DNA of 21,556 nt from AP-15 sp035252905 (GTDB taxonomy: Bacteria; Pseudomonadota; Alphaproteobacteria; ATCC43930; CGMCC-115725), in assembly GCA_035252905.1 (NCBI GenBank), contig DATFCQ010000351.1:1-21556 (forward strand), given 5' to 3'. This document shows, piece after piece, positions 1-5,535 of this stretch; within the stretch, counting starts at the first letter, position 1; every line of letters begins with the position of its first letter. Under the pieces are notes generated by a model. It was not told the DNA's origin. It saw nothing but the letters and a program-made list of their open reading frames with translations, and searched no databases. Position numbers and translations under genes: made by a program.

Positions 1-291
1 TTCCCGCGCTACAACCGCATGATGGCCGATCACGGCTTTGCCGAGGAGGCGGCGGCGATCGCCGCCGCCTGGGCGCGCGGCGACCGCGCCGCGGCCGAGC
101 GGGCAGTCAGCGAAGCATTGATCGACGCCACCAGCGTCGCCGGCACGCCCGAAGACTGCCGCGCCCGCCTCGCCGCCTACCGGCGCTCGGGGATCGATCT
201 GCCGATCCTGAGCCCGTTCGCCCGCGGCCCCGGCGCCAAAGCCCGGTTCGAGGCGGTCATCCGGGCCTGCGCGCCGGGCTCCGAAGCTTGA
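1..291 (+). CDS. LLM-class flavin-dependent oxidoreductase, C-terminal part
   Basis: Only the last 96 codons lie in the window; the reading frame is open from base 1. The stretch begins FPRYNRMMADHGFAEEA and contains AGTPEDCRARLAAYRRSGID. This pattern is typical of the C-terminal region of luciferase-like monooxygenases: a helix, then a 'G-P/T-P-E-x-C-x-x-R-L' segment, then 'G-v-D-l-P-i-L'. Family members use reduced flavin (FMN or F420) in the cytoplasm; the substrate cannot be inferred from this tail. The stop is TGA at 289-291. A small basic gene follows 15 nt later with its own ribosome binding site, so the two may be co-transcribed. The family call is fairly firm; the exact subfamily is unknown. 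Confidence 0.75.
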   Translation, partial: FPRYNRMMADHGFAEEAAAIAAAWARGDRAAAERAVSEALIDATSVAGTPEDCRARLAAYRRSGIDLPILSPFARGPGAKARFEAVIRACAPGSEA

Positions 292-306
292 TAGAGGGAG
301 GTCATT

Positions 307-399
307 ATGAAGCGGCCCGCCAAACGCATCCTGTCGAACAAGCGCAAGGCCAAGCTCAAGGCCAAACACCGCCGACAGCGCGCCCGCGCCGGACAGTGA
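307..399 (+). CDS. Small, highly basic hypothetical protein (30 aa)
   Basis: ATG at 307 is preceded by GAGGGAGG (about 294-301), a strong Shine-Dalgarno at good spacing. The 30-residue product has 14 Lys/Arg and no acidic residue; it starts MKRPAKRILSNKRKAKLKAK. There is no signal peptide or hydrophobic segment. Such a composition suggests nucleic-acid or ribosome contact, but no domain is recognised and function is unknown. It lies 15 nt after the flavin oxidoreductase stop and could be translated from the same message. The good ribosome site and the strongly biased composition argue that it is a real gene. Confidence 0.55.
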   Translation: MKRPAKRILSNKRKAKLKAKHRRQRARAGQ

Positions 400-436
400 G
401 GGGAGCCGGTTTCCGCGCTGATTGCCTATCGAGCAC

Positions 437-465
437 TTGACAAAAGCGCATTTTTGCACTATAAG
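437..465 (+). promoter_or_regulatory. Near-consensus sigma70-type promoter
   Basis: A perfect -35 TTGACA at 437-442 is followed by a 17-nt spacer and TATAAG at 460-465 (5 of 6 to TATAAT). Transcription would start near 472 and run into a hairpin repeat and then the DUF5681 gene, giving a leader of roughly 130 nt. Such a consensus match is unusual in this GC-rich window. Confidence 0.6.
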
Positions 466-471
466 CACACA

Positions 472-500
472 TAGGATGGGTGAGCAATGCGAAACCCATC
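472..500. repeat. REP-like hairpin in the leader
   Basis: The arms GATGGGT (475-481) and ACCCATC (494-500) are perfect inverted repeats around a 12-nt loop. From memory, the core resembles a dispersed proteobacterial repeat with flanks 'taGGATGGGT ... gaAACCCATC'. It lies at the predicted transcript start, so it would form a 5'-end stem-loop. Confidence 0.5.
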
Positions 501-602
501 ATTCAGAAAAGAAAACTTCCCTAGTTGCGCCGGGATCGGCCCGCGTGCCTCAACGCGCGGACAATTGCTGATATTGTAATAAATACTGGGGGTGGACCTG
601 AT

Positions 603-1025
603 ATGGACCTGCAAAAACAGGGGAAACAGGCGAAGCGGAGGGCAGACGGACGGTTCGCCAAAGGCTGCTCGGGCAATCCTGCCGGGCGGCCGCCCGGGCT
701 GCGCAATCGTGCGATCCGGGCGGTCGAGACCCTGCTCGACGGAGAGGCCGAGAATTTGACCCGCAAGGCGGTGGCGCTCGCTCTCGACGGCAACCCGGCG
801 GCGTTGCGGCTCTGTCTCGAACGTCTTCTGCCGACCCGGCGCGACCGCCCGGTGCCGCTGTCCCTGCCGGCGCTGCGCCAGGCCGCCGATGTCGGCGAGG
901 CGCTCGACATGATCACCGCGGCACTCTCGGCGGGCGAGATCACGCCCGGAGAGGCGCTTGCGCTCGGCAGGTTTGTCGACGCGTTGCTCAATATGGGCGT
1001 GTTGCGCTGGCCGCGCAGCCCATAG
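603..1025 (+). CDS. DUF5681 domain-containing protein
   Basis: This is a 140-residue cytoplasmic protein. The N-terminal hallmark FAKGCSGNPAGRPPGLRN (about residues 16-33) is the glycine/proline-rich signature of DUF5681. Helices follow with LLDGEAENLTRKAVALALDG and ALRLCLERLLPTRRDRPV, then a C-terminal helical half (EITPGEALALGRFVDAL). No enzyme motif is seen and the function of the family is not established. The frame is open back to 525, but ATG 603 is preferred because homologous-looking sequence starts just after it and a G-rich stretch (GGGGGTGG) lies upstream. Expression is probably driven by the promoter at 437-465. The family call is strong; the start is less certain. Confidence 0.8.
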   Translation: MDLQKQGKQAKRRADGRFAKGCSGNPAGRPPGLRNRAIRAVETLLDGEAENLTRKAVALALDGNPAALRLCLERLLPTRRDRPVPLSLPALRQAADVGEALDMITAALSAGEITPGEALALGRFVDALLNMGVLRWPRSP

Positions 1026-1464
1026 GGTCGGCGCGGCCGCAAGCCTATTCTGCGTCGAGCCGCTCGGCGGTGCGCAGCGCCGGCCTTGACGCGACCTGAG
1101 CGATGGGCAATCCCCGGATGCTCCACATTTTTGTGTTGACTTTGTCCGCGGTAGATTCCCGCTTTCGAGGGAATGACGAAGCAGTGAGCTGAGGAGTCGG
1201 ATACACAGCAAACTGACCCCAAAACCTCTTCAGGCAAACGGCGCATAGCCGATGGAGGCCGCGCGCCGCCTTGCCGTGCTCTCGGAGCAAACAAGGCAAT
1301 TCTGCCATGCTCTGAAGCATAAAGGCGATCACGCCACGCATTTCTAGTTTTGCGCGCGGCGTTCTTCTTATATGCCGATCATGGTTGAAAAAATCTTTTA
1401 CTATCACCGGAACTGAACCCGTCGTGCCGCAAGAGCCCCGTCGCAAGACGAGGTCTTTGTGTCT
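1026..1464. other. Gene-poor gap with a REP-like palindrome
   Basis: No convincing gene was found in these 439 bases. At 1155-1174, ATTCCC and GGGAAT pair around GCTTTCGA, a typical short dispersed palindrome; read on the minus strand it gives the familiar spurious peptide SFPRKRES. The minus-strand open frame across it (1045-1446) shows no recognisable domain. At 1436-1453 a weak hairpin lies beyond the DUF4279 stop but has no T-run. Confidence 0.5.
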
Positions 1465-1923
1465 TCAAGCAAAAGAGGGCTCGGCTGTGTGGAACTCGGT
1501 TTCGATAGTGTCAGCTTGGAGCGGCTTCAACGCGTCGCGTATGGCCTGGGGGATTGCCGGAGGATCCGTTCCAGGCTTCCCATACCAGAAGCAGCTTACC
1601 TCTGCCCGCGCATGCTCGCGGGCCAGGAGTTCCTGAAGGCGCTTTACGCGGTCGAAATCGTCGGGCTTGGGATAGAGCAATTTGACGATCCGGCGCAGAT
1701 GGGCCAAAAGGTCGCGACTCCGCAGATCGCGTGTGTCGAAGTACCAGACCCCGGTGCGCCCCTGCAAGGGGCCGATGCGGGCGCCAGCATCGAAGATTTC
1801 GCCCTTCCGATGAGCGCGCTTTGGCGTAACCGGCAGGATCGCGGAGACGTGGGAGGGGTCGAGTTCGTCGCCCACGAACCGCAAGGTGACGAAAGTCTCC
1901 GGTAGGGCGTCAGAACTCCGCAT
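1465..1923 (-). CDS. DUF4279 domain-containing protein
   Basis: A 152-residue cytoplasmic protein. The start (FVTLRFVGDELDPSHVSAILPVTPKRAHRKGE, residues about 11-42) matches the DUF4279 opening: a beta strand, 'GDxLDPxxVSxxLxxxPxxxxxKG', then TGVWYFDTRD. The later part contains DLLAHLRRIVKLLYP and SCFWYG. No catalytic residues are known for this family; members often lie in accessory regions, sometimes near toxin-like genes. ATG at 1923 has only a modest ribosome site (GGGAACC). It is transcribed opposite to, and overlaps at its 5' end, the frame leading to the antitoxin fragment at 1982, so the patch looks rearranged. Family call good, role unknown. Confidence 0.75.
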   Translation of the reverse strand: MRSSDALPETFVTLRFVGDELDPSHVSAILPVTPKRAHRKGEIFDAGARIGPLQGRTGVWYFDTRDLRSRDLLAHLRRIVKLLYPKPDDFDRVKRLQELLAREHARAEVSCFWYGKPGTDPPAIPQAIRDALKPLQADTIETEFHTAEPSFA

Positions 1924-1981
1924 GGAGGTTCCCGATCACTGTCCCGCTAACATCGTCACGTCGCCGTCGTCCCATAGAAAG

Positions 1982-2107
1982 GCGCCAGGCGCGCTCGACG
2001 AACTGGCGCGGATCACCGGCAAGGCCAAGTCCAATCTGTCGCGCACGCTGCGGACCATGGAAGGTTGCGGCTTGGTCCGCCTCGAATCGAGCTTTGCAGG
2101 ACTCTGA
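1982..2107 (+). pseudogene. Fragment of a winged-helix (TumA/MarR-like) antitoxin
   Basis: About 37 residues read APGALDELARITGKAKSN then LSRTLRTMEGCGLVRLE. This is the helix-turn-helix core of the small DNA-binding antitoxins that pair with TumE-type toxins: 'sL-x-ELA-x-x-tGkaxsNLSRTLkTmE-x-yGLVrLe'. The upstream residues in the frame do not fit the family, and after VRLE the frame runs into unrelated residues and a stop at 2105-2107. Neither the C-terminal part nor a toxin gene is present. It is best read as a truncated relic beside the tRNA gene. A generic MarR-type fragment is the alternative. Confidence 0.5.
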
Positions 2108-2139
2108 CGCAGGGTCGTGCTTTTGCTCTGTTCTGAAAT

Positions 2140-2231
<92 letters not shown>

Positions 2232-2323
2232 GTCGGCGGCGGCCCTCCCTTAACATGGCGCGCGCAGGATCATCAAGCGAGCCCGGAACGGAGTAGTGCC
2301 TCAGTTTAAATACAACAAAACGG

Positions 2324-2448
2324 GTCATTCCGGGACGGCGCGTAAGCGCCGGACCCGGAATCTATGAACACCTGCTTTTCCAATGTGTTCGAGGGCCTGT
2401 GTTCATAGGTTCCGGGTTCGCGGGCCTGCGCCCGCGCCCCGGAACGAC
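2324..2448. repeat. Composite inverted-repeat element (REP/MITE-like)
   Basis: Bounded by GTCATTCCGGG on the left and CCCCGGAACGAC on the right. Two inner arms, CCCGGAATCTATGAACAC (2354-2371) and GTGTTCATAGGTTCCGGG (2399-2416), pair at 17 of 18 positions. Each half also carries a small GC hairpin (GGCGCGTAAGCGCC on the left, GCGGGCCTGCGCCCGC on the right). The layout recurs at about 10732-10905 and, more distantly, at 16578-16702. It occupies most of the gap between the tRNA and the oxidoreductase gene. Confidence 0.75.
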
Positions 2449-2543
2449 GATATTATATTCGAACTGAGATATTACCCGGAACGGCGGAGAGACGGGCGCG
2501 CCGGGGCGGGATAAACTCGGCCGGCTGAAGGAGGGCGCCGTCG

Positions 2544-3806
2544 ATGCCGGAGGGAGCCAAGCGGGTTGTCGTGATCGGGGCCGGGATGGTCGGGGTTTGC
2601 GCGGCGAGCTATCTGCAGCGCGACGGCCACGCGGTCGCCCTCGTCGAGGCGGGCGAGCCCGGTCATGGCGCCTCCTTCGGCAATGCCGGCTGCTTCAACG
2701 GCTCGTCGGTGACGCCGATGGCGATGCCGGGCGTCATGCGCAACGTACCGCGCTGGCTCTTCGATCCGCTTGGGCCGCTGTCGTTGCGCTGGCCCTATCT
2801 GCCGGCAATCGCCCCCTGGCTCGTCCGCTTTGCGCGCTCGGCGCGACCGGAGCAGGTGCACCGGACGGCGCGGGCCCTGCGGCCGCTGGTCGGGCCCTCG
2901 CTTGCCGCGCTCGAGCCGCTTGTCGCCGCTGCCGGCGCCGAGGACCTGGTTCACCGGCTGGGGCATCTTTACGTCTACCGCTCGGAGGAAAGCCTGGCAA
3001 AAGACCGGCTCGCCTGGGACTTGCGGCGCGAGAACGGGGTTGAGGTCGACGAATTCGACGCCGACGGTCTGCGCCAACTCGAACCCACCCTGTCGCGCGA
3101 CTATGTCCGCGGCGTCCTGGTGCGCGAGAACGGACACACTTCGAACCCGCTGTTATTGGTCGAGCGGCTGTTGCAATACGTCCTCGGCGCCGGCGGCGAA
3201 CTGATCCGGGCGCGGGCGCGTGGGTTCCGGCTTGCCGAGGGGCGCCTCGCCGCGGTCTCGACCGATACGGGCGAGATCGCCGCCGACGCCGCAATCATCT
3301 GCGCCGGGGCCTGGTCAAAGCCACTGGCCGCCGCGCTCGGCGACCGGGTGCCGCTCGAAACCGAGCGCGGCTACCACTTGATGATCCGCAATCCCGAGGC
3401 GATGCCGCGGATCCCGACCGCCGATGCCGACGGCAAATTCGTCGCGACGCCGATGGCGGAGGGCTTGCGCTTTGCCGGCACGGTCGAACTGGCCGGGCTC
3501 GCAGCGCCGCCCGATTGGCGGCGCGCCCGCATCCTCCTCGATCAGGGCCGCAGCATGCTGCCCGGCCTCTCCGCCCACTATGCCGAGGAGCGGATCTCGA
3601 TGTGGATGGGGCATCGCCCGAGCCTGCCCGACTCGTTGCCGGTCATCGGCCGCGCGCGGGCGACGGGCGACGTGATCTACGCCTTCGGGCACGGCCATGT
3701 CGGCATGACCGCGGCGCCGATGACCGGGCGGGTCGTCGCCGACCTCCTCGCCGGCCGCAAGCCGCCCCTCGACCTCGCCCCGTTCGCCGCCGGCCGCTTT
3801 GGCTGA
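2544..3806 (+). CDS. FAD-dependent oxidoreductase, DadA-like (D-amino acid dehydrogenase family)
   Basis: A 420-residue protein of the DAO fold. It opens with the dinucleotide-binding motif GAGMVG (residues 12-17) in KRVVVIGAGMVGVCAASYL. The acid ending the second strand (VALVEAGEPGHGAS) and the GNAGCFN segment follow. The C-terminal FAD segment reads GHGHVGMTAAPMTGRVVADLL. Length and motifs match the DadA-like group, which oxidatively deaminates amino acids and passes electrons to the respiratory chain; the substrate here is not proven. ATG 2544 follows AAGGAGGGC with 9-nt spacing, a strong ribosome site. The last 18 codons are duplicated at 5367-5420, and a recombinase remnant follows the stop, so the 3' end may have been replaced by an inserting element. 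Confidence 0.85.
   Translation: MPEGAKRVVVIGAGMVGVCAASYLQRDGHAVALVEAGEPGHGASFGNAGCFNGSSVTPMAMPGVMRNVPRWLFDPLGPLSLRWPYLPAIAPWLVRFARSARPEQVHRTARALRPLVGPSLAALEPLVAAAGAEDLVHRLGHLYVYRSEESLAKDRLAWDLRRENGVEVDEFDADGLRQLEPTLSRDYVRGVLVRENGHTSNPLLLVERLLQYVLGAGGELIRARARGFRLAEGRLAAVSTDTGEIAADAAIICAGAWSKPLAAALGDRVPLETERGYHLMIRNPEAMPRIPTADADGKFVATPMAEGLRFAGTVELAGLAAPPDWRRARILLDQGRSMLPGLSAHYAEERISMWMGHRPSLPDSLPVIGRARATGDVIYAFGHGHVGMTAAPMTGRVVADLLAGRKPPLDLAPFAAGRFG
3753..3806 (+). repeat. Left direct repeat: 3' end of the DadA-like gene
   Basis: The last 18 codons of the gene, stop included, match 5367-5420 at 51 of 54 positions in the same orientation. Similarity fades soon upstream and ends at the stop codon. 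This is the expected look of an attachment-site duplication at a gene's 3' end; a remnant of a tandem paralogue is the alternative. Confidence 0.75.
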
Positions 3807-3902
3807 GTGAGAAAAGCGACGCATCCCTATGCCGAGCGCGAGCGTGGGATAGGGTGGAGTGGGTAGTCGTCAAACCGGCAAGTACGCCAGCAACGAGATA
3901 TC

Positions 3903-4140
3903 GTGCTTGTCGTCATGGCGAGCCTTACTGGGCTGGAGCGACGGCGGATCAGCGAGCGCGCCAAGGCCGGGCGCGCGCACTAAGGCGGAGGGAACGCGGC
4001 TTGGCCGGCCCCCGATGAGAGGGTCCGGGACAGGACCGCGGCGCTTGTGCGCGACGACCCAGCGATCAGCACCTATGCCGTCGGCAAAGCTCTTAAGCCC
4101 GACGCCAAGACGGTAGCGAAGTACCGGCCGGCGGCACAGC
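3903..4140 (+). pseudogene. Serine recombinase (resolvase/invertase) C-terminal remnant, frameshifted
   Basis: Three adjacent frames together give a resolvase C-terminus. Frame one, from about 3903, reads MASLTGLERRRISERAKAGRA before a stop near 3983. Frame two gives RTKAEGTRLGRPP (about 3977-4015). Frame three gives LVRDDPAISTYAVGKALKPD and then AKTVAKYR (about 4044-4125), the DNA-binding helix-turn-helix. The order 'E-R-x-x-i-x-E-R-x-k-A-G ... A-k-A-e-G-x-x-l-G-R-P' is diagnostic for resolvases. The N-terminal catalytic domain, with its Ser nucleophile, is absent. At least two frameshifts are needed, so this is not functional unless sequencing errors are involved. Confidence 0.65.
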
Positions 4141-4162
4141 CGGCGCACATAGGACCAGTGAG

Positions 4163-4189
4163 GGGCGCCATCGATGGCGCCCTTATTTT
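4163..4189 (+). terminator. Strong intrinsic terminator
   Basis: A perfect 20-nt palindrome at 4163-4182 (half-site GGGCGCCATC) is followed at once by TTATTTT (4183-4189). It sits just after the recombinase remnant and before the stop of the convergent gene at 4210, so it would end plus-strand transcription. Confidence 0.75.
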
Positions 4190-4209
4190 GCGGCCGTATC
4201 GTAGAGGCT

Positions 4210-4440
4210 CTATAGCGTCTCGAACAAGCCGCCGACGAGCTGCAAAATCTCCTCGTCGCTAAGCGAGGTATTCGGGATGGGAATTTCTGGTCCCATCATC
4301 AGAGAGTTTCCACTTCCCGTGTAAGCTCTTGCCGATAGATGACGGTGCAGCCCATCCCATCCCGTATGCTTCACGGTGAGTCGTATGTTCTTCACGTCTA
4401 TGAACGGTTGACCGCTGTTGTCATGCTGTATTGGGCTCAT
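4210..4440 (-). CDS. Hypothetical protein, 76 aa, unrecognised
   Basis: No family was recognised. The product starts MSPIQHDNSGQPFIDVKNI and ends SDEEILQLVGGLFETL. The first half looks beta-rich (DVKNIRLTVKHTG), and the end is an amphipathic helix with acidic residues. There is no signal peptide or membrane span. The minus-strand frame is open back to 4599, but ATG 4440 is chosen because GGAG lies 6 nt upstream (GGAGAAATTT) and the residues beyond it look random. Base composition here and just upstream is clearly more AT-rich than the neighbours, suggesting recent acquisition. It is divergent from the Tse2-like toxin gene and converges on the terminator at 4163-4189. It could be islet cargo or a regulator; neither is shown. 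Confidence 0.5.
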   Translation of the reverse strand: MSPIQHDNSGQPFIDVKNIRLTVKHTGWDGLHRHLSARAYTGSGNSLMMGPEIPIPNTSLSDEEILQLVGGLFETL

Positions 4441-4690
4441 AAATTTCTCCAATGAAAATTGACACGCTGCAGGATTGCAGCGCGCCGTTTCACAAACGCG
4501 AATTGTATAAAATTGGCCTCTCGGCGTTGGGCCAAGCCGCATATAAGATCGACGCTCGATAGCATAGAGTCCCGCTGAGCGCAACTTTGCCGGAACCACT
4601 AAAGCGGGTGTAGGGAGCGGAACACGGGGACGATATCCTGATAGCCGGATCTCTTGACCACCTCACGGATATGCTGTCGCTTAAGATCCG
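4441..4690. other. AT-richer divergent intergenic region
   Basis: This 250-nt stretch separates the minus-strand orphan gene from the plus-strand toxin gene. Possible promoter elements are only weak. A TATACA hexamer reads on the minus strand at 4509-4504 upstream of the orphan gene. A TTGACC at 4654-4659 lies upstream of the toxin but has no good -10 at normal spacing. Composition is unlike the GC-rich neighbours. Confidence 0.35.
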
Positions 4691-5017
4691 ATGGGAACAA
4701 CGCCGGTTACTCTCTACCGCGCCGGGAATAAGGCGGGTCCGCGAATGGATAACGTTCGCGCGAGAGACTTAACGATAGTTAACCAGAATGGTGTAGATTG
4801 GGTGCTCGCGCGATCGGGAGGAATATCATGCTTCGACAATCCGGCCCTGCTCCCCGCCGGGCCGAAATGGCAGTTGCCGCGGGGCACCACATATCCGGAT
4901 GAGCTTTACCTGCGCGGCCCTGCCGGGCAGGGGCATTGGACATGGGAGCCGGCCATGGATATGCCGCTCGCTGATTTTCGGGCGCTCCTCGCCAGCGTTG
5001 GCCGGAATTTCAAATGA
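4691..5017 (+). CDS. Putative Tse2-like ADP-ribosyltransferase toxin
   Basis: A 108-residue protein without signal peptide. Its landmarks match, in order, those remembered for Tse2, the NAD-dependent cytotoxin of Pseudomonas: VTLYRAGNK at residues 6-14 (Tse2 has LTLYRA..K), GGISCFD around 44-50 (GGTSVFD in Tse2), QLPRGTTYPDELYL around 61-74 (VIPDGTDIPPDLKV), and GHWTWEPAMDMPLADF near 81-96 (THYTIMPAKPM). It is shorter than Pseudomonas Tse2 (about 158 aa), as in free-standing toxin-antitoxin versions. No type VI secretion gene is near, so a chromosomal toxin-antitoxin role is more likely than secretion. ATG 4691 has no strong ribosome site, which fits low toxin expression. Resemblance was judged by eye; a structural prediction would be decisive. 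Confidence 0.6.
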   Translation: MGTTPVTLYRAGNKAGPRMDNVRARDLTIVNQNGVDWVLARSGGISCFDNPALLPAGPKWQLPRGTTYPDELYLRGPAGQGHWTWEPAMDMPLADFRALLASVGRNFK

Positions 5018-5037
5018 CCGGCAGGCGTTTTGCCGGT
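5017..5037 (+). promoter_or_regulatory. Hairpin between toxin and partner genes
   Basis: ACCGGCA (5017-5023) and TGCCGGT (5031-5037) form a perfect 7-bp stem with a 7-nt loop. It begins at the last base of the toxin stop codon and ends just before AAAGGTGG, the ribosome site of the next gene. There is no T-run, so it is more likely an mRNA structure that tunes partner translation or stability than a terminator. Confidence 0.45.
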
Positions 5038-5048
5038 AAAGGTGGCCT

Positions 5049-5333
5049 ATGACGGTTCTTTCGCCCAAGTCTCTCCGGTTCATCGCCATGGCGATCGAAG
5101 AGGTAGGCGATAGCAGCGCCAAGGCGGTATGGCGCGCACTCGACAAGGATGCATCGAACGATATCCCGCCAGCGGCTCGTCGGGCTGCGCGGATCGCCTT
5201 GTCGGAATACGAGCGTCGGCTCCGCGCGGCGCTGGAACGCCCCGACCTCGATGAAGATGAGGCGGCAGATATCGCAAACGATATCGGCACGGTGTGCGCG
5301 ATCGAGCGCACGCTAGAGCAGGTCTTTAGGTAA
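5049..5333 (+). CDS. Small helical protein, candidate immunity/antitoxin to the Tse2-like toxin
   Basis: A 94-residue, almost wholly helical protein (AIEEVGDSSAKAVWRAL, ARRAARIALSEYERRLRAAL) with an acidic C-terminal half (DLDEDEAADIANDIGTVCAIE). There is no membrane span, signal or DNA-binding motif that I can see. It starts 31 nt after the toxin stop with a good ribosome site (AAAGGTGG). Size, helicity and acidity resemble those of small direct-inhibitor antitoxins such as Tsi2 (77 aa, helical), but no sequence similarity to Tsi2 is claimed. The toxin-first order with the inhibitor second is unusual for classical type II systems and usual for effector/immunity pairs. The assignment rests mainly on position. 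Confidence 0.5.
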   Translation: MTVLSPKSLRFIAMAIEEVGDSSAKAVWRALDKDASNDIPPAARRAARIALSEYERRLRAALERPDLDEDEAADIANDIGTVCAIERTLEQVFR

Positions 5334-5366
5334 TGGGTGCTCTGGCGGATGCGGGCTCCTGTCGAC

Positions 5367-5420
5367 GGCCGCAAGCCGCCCTTCGACCTCGCCCCGTTCG
5401 CCGCCGGCCGCTTCGCCTGA
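5367..5420 (+). repeat. Right direct repeat: displaced DadA-like C-terminal tail
   Basis: This segment encodes GRKPPFDLAPFAAGRFA and then TGA, against GRKPPLDLAPFAAGRFG at the real gene end. Only three bases of 54 differ, of which one is silent. No start codon or upstream oxidoreductase sequence remains, so it is a non-functional relic and possible attR-like site, 115 nt before the permease start. Confidence 0.75.
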
Positions 5421-5535
5421 AGCGAGCCGCGGCGCTTCGCCACAGATCGTCCCGGCGGAAAAGCATTTCTCCGCTGCTTCCCGGCTCTCGCCGGATTCCC
5501 ATATAGGAGGACCGTCTCCGTATGAGGGAAACGAC

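Larger units (their letters stand above)
3807..5420. mobile_element. Putative integrated element bracketed by dadA-tail repeats
   Basis: The segment lies between two direct copies of the oxidoreductase 3' end. It holds, in order, a decayed serine-recombinase remnant, a strong terminator, an orphan gene on the minus strand in AT-richer DNA, a Tse2-like toxin gene and its small helical partner. Beyond the right repeat comes an MFS permease that would plausibly have followed the oxidoreductase gene originally. The recombinase beside one end and the cargo fit a small genomic islet. No terminal inverted repeats were found, and the element would now be immobile. Unequal deletion between two dadA paralogues is the main alternative. 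Confidence 0.4.

Noticed and set aside
487..579. Small open frame starting in the leader hairpin (MRNPSFRKENF)
   Set aside because: It arises from the repeat and has no ribosome site.
1045..1446. Minus-strand open frame of 133 codons
   Set aside because: It reads through a REP palindrome (SFPRKRES peptide) and shows no recognisable domain or ribosome site.
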